NCBI GenBank assembly: GCA_037951165.1
Contig: JBBDHG010000052.1
Span: 1,491,501-1,555,500, forward strand
Reading direction: 5' to 3'
Origin: Lophius americanus
Lineage: Eukaryota; Chordata; Actinopteri; Lophiiformes; Lophiidae
DNA: 64,000 bases
The notes below the pieces were generated by a model that was given only the letters and a program-made list of their open reading frames with translations, was not told the origin of the DNA and made no database searches. Made by a program: the position numbers and the translations under genes. Below are positions 25,001-36,129 of the stretch, piece by piece (within the stretch, counting starts at the first letter, position 1; every line of letters starts with the position of its first letter).

Positions 25001-28000
25001 TACAAGCTTGAAACACCTATTTCTGGGCATTTCTCCCATTCTTCTTTGTAGGACCTCTCAAGCTCCATCAGGTTGGATGGGGAGCATCGTTGCTAAGCCG
25101 TTTTCAGACTTCTCCAGAGATGTTCAAACAGGTTCAAGTCTGGGCTCTGGCTGGTCCACTCAAGGACATTCACATAGTTGTCCCATAGCCACTCCTTTGT
25201 TTCCTTGGGTCATTGTCCTGTTGGAAGATGAACCTCCGCCCCAGTCTGAGGTCCAAAGCGCGCAGGAACAGGTTTTCATCAAGGATGTCTCTGTACATTG
25301 CTGCATTCATCTTTCCCTCGATCCTGACTAGTCTCTCAGTTCCTGCCGCTGAAAAACATCCCCACAGCATGATGCCGCCACCACCAAGCTTCACTTTACG
25401 GTTGGTATTGACCAGGTTATGAGCGGTGCTTGGTTTCCGCCAGATATGACGCTTGGGATTCAGGCCAAAGAGCTCAAGCTTTGTTTCATCAGACCAGAGA
25501 ATTTTCTTTCTCATGGTCTGAGAGTCCTTCAGGTACCTTTTGGACTCCATGCGAGCTGTCATGTGCCTTTTACTGAGAAGTGGCTTCTGTCCGGACACTC
25601 TGCTATACAGGCATGACTGGTGGAATGCTGCATAGCTGGTTGTCCTTCTGGAAGGTTCTCCTCTCTCCACTGAGAAACGCCGGAGCTGTCAGACTGACCA
25701 CCGGGTTCTTGTTCACATTCCTGACTAAGGCCTTTCTCCCCGATTGCTCAGTTTGGCCGGGTGGCCAGCTCTAGGAAGAATCCTGGTGCTTCCGAACTTC
25801 TTCCTTTTACAGATGACGGAGGTTACTATGCTCATTGGGACCTTCAATGCTGCAGAAATTGTTCTGTACCCTTCACCAGATCTGTGCCTCAATACAATCC
25901 TGTCTCGGAGGCCTACAGACAATTCCTTGGACTTCATGGCTTGGTTTGTGCGGACATGCACTGTCAACTGTGGGACCTTATATAGACAGGTGTGTGTGCC
26001 TTTTCAAATCATGTCCATTCAACTAAATTTACCACATGTGGACTCCAATCAAGTTGTAGAAACATTTCAAGTATGATCAGAGCTCAATTGAGTGTCATAG
26101 AAAGGCGTTGAATACTTATGTACATGTCATATTTTCGTTCTTTAATTTTAATAAATTTCAAACAAACTTTTTTCACTTTGTCATTATGGGGTATTGTGTG
26201 TAAAATTTTGAGGAAAAAATGAATTTAATCCATTTTGGGAAAAGGCTGTAACATAAAATGTGGAAAGAGTGAAGCGTTGTGAATAATTTCCGGATGCACT
26301 GTAGATCCTCTTCAGTTGATTCATAAGTGCCAAATTTTGTCTAAATCAGGCCAAAGGTTGAGAAATTATGACCTGAAAATTGTGATTTAGGAGATCCCAC
26401 TAGATCCCATTCCCAAATAAGTAAATTTGTTTCTCACACTATTTTATGGATCATTTGAAAATTCTCCATTAAATAGTGAGTTTCTCTCTATGACCCTGCT
26501 CTTGCAAACAACCACCTCTAGAAAAATCTATCTATGACATTTAAAAAAAATATTAACACTTCCTCACCCGTGCCCGGAGTCCCAAAATGAGTTCAGCCCG
26601 CTGCCTGGTAGACAAAAGCTCAGGAACAATCTCCGTAACCATGAACACAAACTCCTCAAGCAGCCCATAATCTGACACAACTTTCTGCTCCACCGTCTGC
26701 CATATCGCTGCAGAGACGAGACGAATCGGTGGAACCAGGAGCCGCAAGGCTGAGAGAGAAAAAGGGGGACCTGCAAAACAGAGGCAGACTTGTCAAGAGT
26801 GTTTGAAAGGAAGTCAGAATAGTAAGTTCCATTTACAGCAGGACTAGATGGTTAGAAGATTCAGCATGCGCATTTTTTAAAAACAGAACAGGTTTAGTCT
26901 CCCATAGTATTTGTTTATGTATGTTGCTAATTCATTATCAAACCAAACAAGAGGAGTTTGTTTTCATTTCTGTTGGTTCGAATGTCATCAGGATTATTCA
27001 AAAACTACTGAGTATATATGCAGAAAAACTTGGCTAAGAATGAAAAACTTAAAAGAATTTAACCAGGATCCAGGTTAATAGAATATATCTTTATTGTCAT
27101 TGTTTTAAAAAAAACTAAAGAACGATTAGCTCTTGTTTAGGCAAAAATAAAAATCATTCCCTTTTTCCGACATATTCTGAAATTCTCCAATGAATAATGA
27201 GCAGATCTTGATGAGAAACAAAACATAAATTAAGTGCAGGTGTGTATCTATATAAAGAAAATACAGATCTACCAGGTTTAAATGTTTGAATGTTACAATT
27301 CAGCCTCCATCAATTATACACTGGTCGAAAACATTAAGGTAACGTTTAATCATCACCCAGTACAACACAGAGTGAGTTATACGTCTGTGATATAAATATT
27401 TAAATAAATTGATCTTTCCAATCATAAGTTGAGACATGATGCAGCCACTGTTCTGTTACTGCACTGGCCATGTGGTTGCTGGCACAATTAGTTGGATTCC
27501 ACATGTGACCAGATATTTCCTGTTCACCAATGGCTCACTGTGATACTCATTTCACGTGTACTAATGTCAGAAAAGCTCTCGCGGTTGAAAGCTGTACTGA
27601 TATATAATAAAAGAATCATTAGAATCATAGATGGTTTGTTTGGCAAACTAAATACATTCTTAGGGTTATGATCAAGTCTTGGGAACCCTACTTTAGACTC
27701 TTCAATGTTCCTTTAGTTATTCCTACTCCTTCAACCGTTAAGCAGTAGTTTTAGCATTTTCAGAAAAACCCTCAGTTTCAACTGTATAACCTACTACTAC
27801 TGTTATCAATATGACTATTACTACTATAACTTAAACTGTATTAAGCAATCAGCATACACAGTGCATTTTCTACTGGAAATGCAATTTTTCTATTCTATGT
27901 TCAAAAGCAGAATCAGTATAGATAATGTTTATACAAGTAGGATGATGCCTATCCACTGATAAGCCATAACACCACAACAAACTTCCTAATTTTTTTGTAG

Positions 28001-28913
28001 GTCCCCCTTTTGCCCCGACAATAGCTCTGAGCCACCACGGCATGGACTCTGCCAGACCTAAGAAGGTGTGCTGTGGCATGTGTCAATAATACTTCAGATA
28101 CTGGAAGTTGCAAGGTGGACTTCCATGGATTGCACTTTTTTGTCCACACAAGTCAATAATCCTTTGGGTGCCAACCACTCTCGCCGGTCCAACAGTTGTT
28201 CTTCGTTGGTCAACTTCAATAATTAGCTCCTTACCATGCCACTTTGTCCAGGTTTCACTATCAAATTCAGGAAGAAAATGTTCACGCCGCACAATTTATT
28301 CCACCCACTGTTCACTGTAGTGAAGGGAGGGTCTGGCATCTAAGTGGAGCCAACCGAAACTTATATGCAAACCCTCGTTGGACTATTTAAACGGTTATCC
28401 TTGGAATGACGACAAAAGAAAATTTTAAGCAAATCTAAGTCTTAAGGTAATTTGACAATAACAGGTTCCAGTTGAGGCTGGTGGGTCGGTTGGCATTGCA
28501 CGTCAATATACGCATAACTTCTAGATTATATTTAACATATTTAAAAGCATGGCCCACTTTAACACAGAATTATTTGTACTACTATTTGATCGGTTAATGA
28601 GACACTATCAGGTTTACTACAAGTCCTCAATTTTAAGTAGCTAAATCCCTCTCTCATAAAGGTTAGCATTAGCATGTATCCCACTTCATAACTCTAATGG
28701 TATTATCCTAGTCCACGGTTAGAATTGTATTAATTTAAGTATAATATCAAAATCCCTACGTCGATTCAAATACTTCCTTTTAATTTAGGAAGTTATGTCA
28801 TGGCGATCTTAGAAAATAATACTCCCGCGCGGGGGCTGCGCTGCGGCCTAACCAAACATGTCGATATTTCAGCAAGTACACTCACCAGATAAATGAGACA
28901 AACCTCCGTCCAT
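19054..28913 (-). CDS. C2H2 zinc-finger protein with about 14 fingers (904 aa, seven exons)
   Basis: Probable nuclear DNA-binding protein. Exons are 28913-28886, 26770-26568, 24363-24262, 21831-21736, 21593-21483, 21350-21227 and 21104-19054. All are GT-AG and in phase, giving 904 codons plus stop. The start is MDGGLSHLSG. Residues 1 to about 220, coded by exons 1-6, form a conserved helical-looking region (LRLLVPPIRLVSAAIWQ; LILELCRSEETADLQ). It is not KRAB, SCAN or BTB, and I recall it only from teleost zinc-finger proteins. Exon 7 starts with an acidic linker and a basic GRKKK patch. It then encodes about 14 fingers, two of them degenerate (CPDCKKF...HRC; CPHCSVEF...HLRNIC). The last four are joined by HTGERPF/Y-type linkers. 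The orthologue name and DNA target are unknown. A decayed copy lies at 32-37 kb. Confidence 0.92.
24721..26301 (-). mobile_element. Near full-length Tc1 transposon in intron 2 of the zinc-finger gene
   Basis: The 1581-bp element starts CAGTGCGTCCGGAAAGTATT and ends with the inverted match AATTTCCGGATGCACTG. It is flanked by TA at 24719-24720 and 26302-26303, the Tc1/mariner target duplication. Long, diverged inverted repeats follow (CCTTTTATTTTGTTACAGCC on the left; GGCTGTAACATAAAATGTGG on the right). Minus-strand transposase fragments include an N-terminal helix-turn-helix segment near 25900, WSDETKLELFG near 25490 and RRFIFQQDNDP near 25230, so both Asp-containing motifs are recognisable. 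The frame is broken after the second, so it is inactive. Confidence 0.92.
27322..28330 (-). repeat. Unclassified dispersed repeat in intron 1 of the zinc-finger gene
   Basis: The left part reads ACACTGGTCGAAAACATTAA, similar to ends of Tc1-type elements in fish. The block GCATGGACTCTGCCAGACC near 28042 and GTTGCAAGGTGGACTTCCAT near 28107 resemble a common fish repeat. No transposase motif could be read and the ends are not certain. Confidence 0.35.
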
Positions 28914-29110
28914 TCTGTCCCTTCACCGTACTAACATTACAAACCGGAACAATGTATTCAAGACTCAACACAGGCCAAATATAATATGTTAACGCTGTGC
29001 TCAAACGACCCAAGTCACCCAACCGATCTTTGTGCCTCAAAGGTTCCTTTCCGTTCCGTCCCGAATAACAATGCGATGGACTGCAACGACACTGCGCTCA
29101 GTAGTTCCGC
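28914..29110 (-). promoter_or_regulatory. Presumed promoter and 5' UTR of the zinc-finger gene
   Basis: This is the region directly upstream of the ATG at 28913. A GC-rich run (CCCGCGCGGGGGCTGCGCTGCGG near 28825-28850) lies just inside intron 1, consistent with a small CpG-rich promoter. No TATA box was recognised. The call rests mainly on position. Confidence 0.4.
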
Positions 29111-29639
29111 CTTTTCATTCGTTGTGTCCCTCCTCTCTCTGCAGTTGTCAAAACAAACTTAAAATCGCTCCACTACTATCAGGTGTATTTGCATAACTTT
29201 ATTTTATAGGGGCAGGTAAGACCTAAAATTAATTGTATTCGGTGTAGGTAACATTGTACAGCGTGTAAGTAAAATGTGATTAAACACACGTTTAGATCAA
29301 ATAAAAAGGCTATAACATTATCATATTATAGTAAAACCATGCACAGTCAACAACCAATGAAGTAACACAGAAATCTTGATAACTATTGCATGAAATTTGA
29401 CAGAAATACTCAGAACACATACAAAGAACATGTTATTCTAGACTGATTTATGTGGAATAAGACCAGTCACACTCTCCATTTAGCACGGTTGGATAGCCAA
29501 TGTATCCAAAATAAGCCAAAAATGGCATTTTGTCCACATAGAGTTTTGGCTTCATAATAACACGTGTCCACTAGAGGAAGCTATATGTACATATAACAAC
29601 ATTTGACTGGTTGGATTGAATTTGGTCAGGCTTTTATAT

Positions 29640-29765
29640 AGTTATTATTATTTTATTTTATTTTATTGATGCTTTTATCTGCTTTTACTTTGTAGCACTT
29701 TGAGATTTGATCCAAATGTAAAGTGAATAAATTAAATGTATTATTATTATTATTATTATTAATTC
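29640..29765 (+). repeat. LINE 3' tail with (ATT)n
   Basis: It reads GCTTTTATCTGCTTTTAC, CACTTTGAGATTTGATCC, then AATTAAATGTATTATT and ATT repeats. This is the shared tail whose parent RT is seen at 46.3-47.0 kb. Only the last 100 or so bases are present, as is common for 5'-truncated LINE copies. Confidence 0.65.
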
Positions 29766-29913
29766 TTGTACACAACCAATTTGTGTATTTCTTAATAATA
29801 TCCGCATCATAGCATTGGTCGTATAGCGTTTACCCCTTTTCACGCTGTTGTTTACAAAAAAGCGCAAACAGTCCTTCTTTCTTTGTATTATTTTATTTAT
29901 CACATGTTACACA

Positions 29914-29955
29914 GCAGAGATGAAATTTCACGACGTTGTGAAATTTCATCTCTGC
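29914..29955. repeat. Perfect 18-bp inverted repeat with a 6-bp loop
   Basis: GCAGAGATGAAATTTCAC (29914-29931) is the exact reverse complement of 29938-29955, with GACGTT between them. The right arm is the 3' edge of the SINE that follows, so the left arm looks like an inverted copy of that edge. Confidence 0.85.
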
Positions 29956-30075
29956 ATTTGACCCATCCCTGAGGGAGCAGGGGGGGGGTCAGGGTCACTG
30001 ATCTCAGAACCCTGGTCTTTCGGTTGAGGAACGACTGCTCTAACCACTGGGCTCAAGCTGCCCCACAGGGTACCT
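29938..30075 (-). mobile_element. tRNA-derived SINE
   Basis: On the minus strand it starts GGGGCAGCTTGAGCCCAGTGG with TTAGAGC, which fits a pol III A box. A degenerate B box, GGTTCTGAGATC, follows about 45 bp later. The body continues through a G/C tract to GGATGGGTCAAATGCAGAGA. The arrangement of A box, B box and unrelated 3' body is that of a SINE. The family name was not determined. Confidence 0.6.
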
Positions 30076-30499
30076 CAACCAGCCTTTGTCTTTGTCGAGA
30101 TTTCTGTTGACAGGCCGTGATTAGATACTTTACAACCCCCAGATAGAAAGGTGCACAGACGAGAGATGAAGGAATTTTGGAGAACAATTGGCTGGTCATT
30201 TCCATATAATTTGGAACTGCACAGCCATTCAACCATACAGAATTGATTGTTTGTTTTATACAGTTTATTTGGGCAATAAAAAGATAAACTATATTGAAGT
30301 TCTTTTCAGGTGCCAGAAAGAGTTTAAAATGAAAATGGCTAAAACCCACATCTCCTACAAAGACTGATTGCATGAATATTTTGATAAATATCAAAAATAT
30401 TGTGAGAATAACTTTTACACAAAATGTACTAGTAAATTAATTGATGGAAAAATGGAGGGGAAATGTTGATAGTTTTGGCATCATGGGATAATTAGCCAT

Positions 30500-30985
30500 A
30501 ACAATATGATCTGACTTGAAGATCCATCCCAGCAAGACAGAATACATGGGTGTGAATGAAAGCGAGGCTGGTGGAACGGTGAGGATAGAAGTAGTAGATG
30601 TGGAGAAGGTGCAGGAGTTTAAGTACTAGGGGTGAACTGCTCAGAGCAACAGGTAGTGTAGAAAAGAGGTGAAGAAGCGAGTTCAGGCAGGGTGGAGTGG
30701 GTGGAGAAGAGTTACAGGAGTTATCTGGGACAGAGGAGTTGCAACAAAAGTGAAGAGAAAGGGTTACCAGACGGTAGTGAGAGCAGCTCTGCTGTGTGGT
30801 TAAGAGATGGTGGCACTGACCAAGACAGGTGGCAGAACTGGAAGTGTCAAAGTTGAAGATGTTAAAAAAAATTTTGGGGGTGACCAGATGTGAAGGATTA
30901 GAAACAAGCACATCAGCGGTACAGCCAAGATTAGACGTCTTGGAGACAAAGTAAAAGAGGCAAGATTGAGATGGTTTGGACACCT
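30500..30985 (+). mobile_element. RTE-type LINE fragment (3' end of ORF2)
   Basis: Plus-strand frames read KTEYMGVNE, then VEVVDVEKVQEFKY (as IEVVDVEKVQEFKY), a block near GVATKVKRKGYQTVVRAALL, and KEARLRWFGH at the end. These match in order the region downstream of the polymerase core of RTE-like LINEs. Stops and shifts interrupt it, and the upstream half is absent. Confidence 0.7.
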
Positions 30986-33839
30986 TTTTTTTGTTTTAAA
31001 AAACAACACTGAGCAAGTTGTAAGATTTCTTTTTACACAAAATCACCAGATATACATTTCCATCACTCGGTGGAGTTATGGCATACATGTCGGCCTCTGG
31101 GAACATTCGTCAGGCGATGAATAACAGTGTTGTTCTTGAGCTGAATTTCGATATTATTTAAAATATAAAAAACGTTTTTTTATTACAAATGTTCCACTTT
31201 CAGGTTTTTCAAATCACAGAAGGTTCATAACTTATTTCACATTTCAAAACTGTATATTCACACCAGATAGAGCTGTCTTGGATTAATTGTAAGTTCCATT
31301 AATGGCTGGCCCCAACCAGAGTGGTTTTTCAATAACCGGTGATAACAATAATCTTTCAATTTCTCGTTCATAACTTCCCAATCATAAATACAATTGTGTA
31401 CAGAGTCAATTCATATGAATTGACACCAGGCAGTCTGTCTTTTTTACTGCGCTCAGAAAAAATTGTTACATCATTATTGAGTCCCTATGGGATCTTATCT
31501 TAGGACATATTGATGATTTCATAGGAATAGTTAGGTTGAGTTAATATGGACTGTTTGAGATTTTTAATAATAAGTCCAGTAATATAGACAGTTAAATCAC
31601 GGGGAATTGTTTGTACAACAGAGGGGATTGGTTTTTTTTTCGGGGATATACCATTGTTGTCAGGGAAAACAGCGTAGGCCCAGTTTTTATTTTGTGTCTG
31701 CATGTATGTGAAGTTTCTGTCTGCTGTATGAACCCATAGAGACACCAGATGTTTTGTTTTGTTTTGATGCAATACCTGCAGAGAGACGGAAGATGGTGAA
31801 AGTTGAAAAGTTTGTATAGTGTAGCGTGTGTTGAGTTATTGTTGCAAGAATAGAACCTAATCGTCCACAGTCGGTATCAGCTGGTCAGACTTTCTTAAAC
31901 TTAAATATCTGTATCGGACAAGAAAAGTCAATAGACTCACTTCACCTCTAGCCTCAACATTACAATGAGTTTGCTGGATAAAGCTACCAACAATCCATTT
32001 TCTCCAACAAATGATCTTATGCAGAGTCAAGGGAACATTAATGTTGATTTTCTGACATTTGGCTGTGGAGCAGTGTGGAGTTATTGTGTTGCAGATCTAT
32101 GCAAAGGCTTTTTGTGTCTTTGCATCCTGTACAGCTTGGGGAAAGCTTTGCCACAGATATGGCAGAAAAATGTCTTCTCTCCTGTGTGTATTTTAGCATT
32201 CAAGTGCACTGAGCAAACTCAGTGCACTTCATTTTTATGAAGTCCTTTCCATAAACACCACATTTATACGGTCTCTCTGTTATGTGATGTAAAAGCAGAT
32301 GCCTTTTCCCTTCGGTGGATGACCTGAAGTTCTTGTCACACTTGTTGCACTGGCAACGTCTGAGCAGGGGCTTGAAAAGGGTGAAGAACTCTTCACAGTG
32401 GTTACACTGAAACGGGGTGTGAGAAACCTTGTGCCTTGCCAGTGTCACTGCGTCTCTTGAGACCTTCCTACACACGCTGAGGTAGAGCTCATTATGGCTC
32501 AGTTTGTGCCTTTCCTGTGCAGCTTTGTACCTGAAAGCCTCTTTGCATTTGTCACATGTGTAAAAGTTTGTCGCTCCGTGCAGTTTTTCTGGATCAATGC
32601 GTAGAGGGCTGTTCTCAAAGCAGGTTCTGCTCAAGTGCAGTTTAAATGATGTACTGACTTTAAACCTGCTATCACAATGCGGGCAGGCCTAATTACCAGT
32701 GGGAAAGTTGATTTTTATGTGAGCTCTCCTACTTGTATTAACTTGTTAGTTGCAGATAAAGCAAGAAATTTAAAGTTTGTTTTCTTGAACACTGGTTTTG
32801 ATGTCCTGATCTTTGCTGGTTGTTGATACATTTTTAGAGCTTTTAAAGGAAGGGTTCTCTTTTGAGCAGCCAGACATTAAATTATCCTCAGAGTTAGTCC
32901 TGACTCGAGTCACAAAGTAACACTCATCCTGATACATTTAAGTCTGCCGTACTGGGATTTCTACAACAAGTCTCCCAGCGAGAGCCCTCGTCCGAGTGGT
33001 CGTCTTAACTGCAGTCATTGATCGGAGAGATGGATGACTCTTTTAAGGAACTACCTGAATCCTTCTTACTGTGGGTCATGTCGTTGCAGCTTGTCTTGTT
33101 CTTTGCTGTGAGGGTATCTCCATAATGACCTGAGTCTGGGTTTACCTGGATTTCATGAGGGAAAGCGAGAGAGTCCGTATCCAAGTCTAACACACTTGAC
33201 GGCACGTTACCCAAGTGGCTGGCTTTTGGTTGTTCTTTATCCAACTCAGATTGTTCAACAGCAGGAAGTTTGAGAGCTGAAATAATGCAAGCATCATCCA
33301 AGGTATCATCTGGTGAGAGAAAAGATTCCTACCTTAAGATGGTATGAAAGTCTACTGTTGTGCATTACTGAAGTAACCTGCTATATAAACTCATTACTGG
33401 TCAGAGTTATGTCTCAAAGATCACAAGGTGCTCTCATTGGAGTTTAATGTTATTTTTTTACGATTTGGGAAGAATGGCACCTTCTCAGTTTTGCTTCTAG
33501 CATGCTTCGATATACAGTTAAGTAAAAGAGTACTAGAACCCCCTTAATTAAATAGATTTTTGTGAGTATCTCAGAGTAAACTGTGTCAGATCATCAAATG
33601 TAATTTAACATAAACCAACCTGAGTAAACACAAAGCAAAAACCTTTAAATGATCATTTTAAATAATAAGGCAAAAAGTTAGTTACCTGTGGTACCCTTGG
33701 TTCTCTCTGTGCGTTAAGGGAAATTAGAATGTAAGCATGGAAATGGTACATTCTCATTTTTAAGTTTTCCTTAAACCATTCCTTTTTGGCAGAACCTTAC
33801 ACTTTTGATTAACATTTTTGCCTTTTTGCTAATATGTTT

Positions 33840-33943
33840 ATAATATTATTATTATATTTTTGAATTTAACTTGTGGCACTTAGATCTGATACAAATTTAA
33901 AGTGGGTTATAAATAATGTGTATTATTATTTACTATTATTATT
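33840..33943 (+). repeat. LINE 3' tail, degenerate, with ATT tract
   Basis: TGTGGCACTTAGATCTGATAC followed by AAATTTAAAGTGGGTTATAA and an ATT-rich run is a diverged copy of the tail at 29640. Confidence 0.55.
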
Positions 33944-34550
33944 GAGGCCTACCATATCGATCCAACTGACTCATGTCTTTTTGATACTGCAGAAAAGTTT
34001 TGAGCTTCTCGAGCTCAAGACACAGAGTTCATACACTCCTCAAAAACTGAGGACACCTCACCCAACATGATGGAACCTGAGGAGAAGACGTATCTCTGTA
34101 GGACAACAAGTGGATTTGTACAGTTTCAGTTTGAAAGAAACTATTTATGTCTGGACAGAAACATCAATATCAAGCAGTGCCTCATGATTGGACCAGAAAA
34201 ATTATCTGAAAGTGTAATTAGTTCTTATAAACAGTTCAAAACTACGATGACTGACTTCTTTACACAATCTGAAAGAGGATCATTTAAATAAAGACACAGG
34301 ATGTTAGGTCTGACTTAAGAAAAGTAATATAAGCCCTAATTTATTAAGAATTAGAGTTATATTTTTCTTATAAACAGAATATAAGGGTTACTAATATTGT
34401 AACAATAAATCCTTTAAGTCTCGTGGATCTGGATTTTTATTTGAGTCAGGGCTCAAATGCCTCTTTTCCACCAAAGGGAACCAGTTAGCAATTGGTTAAA
34501 GAAATAGATTCTCTAAGAAATAGTTTCGTTTTCCACTGTTGGTGGCACGG

Positions 34551-34776
34551 GAGCCACATCATTACATCATAGAAACACTAGAGTCACATTATTATGTCAC
34601 AAAGGTATCAGAGCAAAATCACTATGTCAAAGAGGTATTAGAGCCACAAAACTTCATCATAATGACACAAGTGCCAAGTCATTACATCAAAGATGCACAA
34701 GGCCAAAGTCATAACATCATGTAGGCAGTAGGGCCAAGTAAATTCTTCACAATGGCACTAAAGCCACGTCATCATG
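34551..34776 (+). repeat. Minisatellite, 30-bp period, about 7.5 copies
   Basis: Units start exactly every 30 bp at 34551, 34581, 34611, 34641, 34671, 34701, 34731 and 34761 (partial). They vary around GAGCCACATCATTACATCAT plus AGAAGCACTA. Because 30 is a multiple of three, one plus-strand frame stays open across the first six units and gives a 10-residue repeat, but no gene context supports translation. Confidence 0.9.
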
Positions 34777-34800
34777 TTGCTGTCTCCTCTCCTTGTACTT

Positions 34801-34941
34801 GTACTGGATAACTGCAAAGACAGACTTTGTCCTATGAACCCAATCTCGTACTGTATAACTTCAAAGACAGACTTTGTCCTATGAACACAATCTCGTACTG
34901 TGTAACTTCGAAGACAGACTTTGTCCTAGGAACTCAATCTT
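34801..34941 (+). repeat. Minisatellite, 47-bp period, three copies
   Basis: Units begin GTACTGGATAACTGC (34801), GTACTGTATAACTTC (34848) and GTACTGTGTAACTTC (34895). Each continues AAAGACAGACTTTGTCCTA with few changes. It lies 24 bp after the 30-bp array. Confidence 0.92.
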
Positions 34942-35569
34942 ATTTGTTTTGCCTTTTGTTTGAGGAGCAAAGTACAAAGAGACAATTTCTCTCCTCAGTA
35001 GACTGGGGATGCAATGACATCCATGGATGTAGGTCAATTACTTTCATCTAAATATCTGTCTCTGTAAAAATGGTGGTTATGACGTTTTAGTTGGTTACGA
35101 TAGTCCCGCCCCCAGCCAGTAATGTAATAGTTCTTCTCGCTGGTACTCAGGCACCAGTTTTCCTTGCTGACAGCATGTTGTTCTGCAGTGAAAAAGCAAA
35201 GAACTGTACCCAATTATAGCATGTACAGAAAGTAATGCATAATATCCCCAAAGTCGGGCTCAAGTCATTTAAATCTGACAATGTTTCACCTTATTTGTCA
35301 AGAAACTGTGTGTTTACTGACAGACACAACTGAAATTGAACCACCTATTGTGTTTAATAAATTAATTCATGACCAGCAGCAATTTTGATCAGAACAAATG
35401 CAAACAGTGACCTGAAAGAATAGTTCCTTTTCATCAGAATGTTCCAGGAACGTCTTAATAAGATCCATAAAATCTGAGTTTGGTACATATGTATTTGCAG
35501 CGCCAACCTGCATATATAAACAGTATATTGTATCTAATCTAATTGCAAACAACAACGGGGCATGTATCA

Positions 35570-35632
35570 CTAAATTTGATCCAAATGTAAAGTGCATTAT
35601 AAATGAAATGTATTATTATATTATTATTATTA
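35570..35632 (+). repeat. LINE 3' tail with ATT tract
   Basis: AAATTTGATCCAAATGTAAA, then GTGCATTATAAATG and an ATT run: the shortest copy of the same tail, just upstream (minus-strand sense) of the 32-codon exon of the pseudogene. Confidence 0.6.
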
Positions 35633-36129
35633 AATAAGAGTTGGTCTTTACAATCTTAATACAGAAAAGCACCTTAAATAAAACACTTACAGAAAGAGAG
35701 GCATATAAAGCAATAAAATGTGGAAGGAGCTAGCGGCTCCTCTGACAATTTCATGAAGTCTGAAATCATGTCAATTAAGACACATCCTTAATATGTGGAA
35801 GAAATTTGCAGGGGCTGGTCAGCATTTTTCCCATGTAACATCCAGCTATGGCCTAATTCTGGAAAATTCTAACCTTTGACAAGAAAAGTTGATTTTCAAT
35901 TGCAATGTTTACAAGGACATGAGCCAAAAGGATGTACATCACTCAGGAAGCCATTATATTTTGTATCAATTTTACCTGATGTTTTGCTAATGTGACGGAA
36001 AACAGGTGGAAAGGAGTGAAATTAGCGAGACAACTCCTACCAAGGAATGGTTTTGCAGGTGTTGGCCACAGAGCATTTCCCTCTCCTCACCATTGTCTGA
36101 TTCTTGGCTAGTTTTGCATTTTCCCAGTG

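Noticed and set aside
30492..30983. 163-codon minus-strand open frame
   Set aside because: It is the antisense of the RTE LINE fragment that reads sensibly on the plus strand.
34539..34724. 61-codon frame with a 10-residue repeat as a real gene
   Set aside because: It is a by-product of the 30-bp period; no promoter, splice or homology support.
34551..34941. Regular repeats suggesting a CRISPR array
   Set aside because: Units are directly adjacent without unique spacers, vary in sequence, and the DNA is vertebrate; these are minisatellites.
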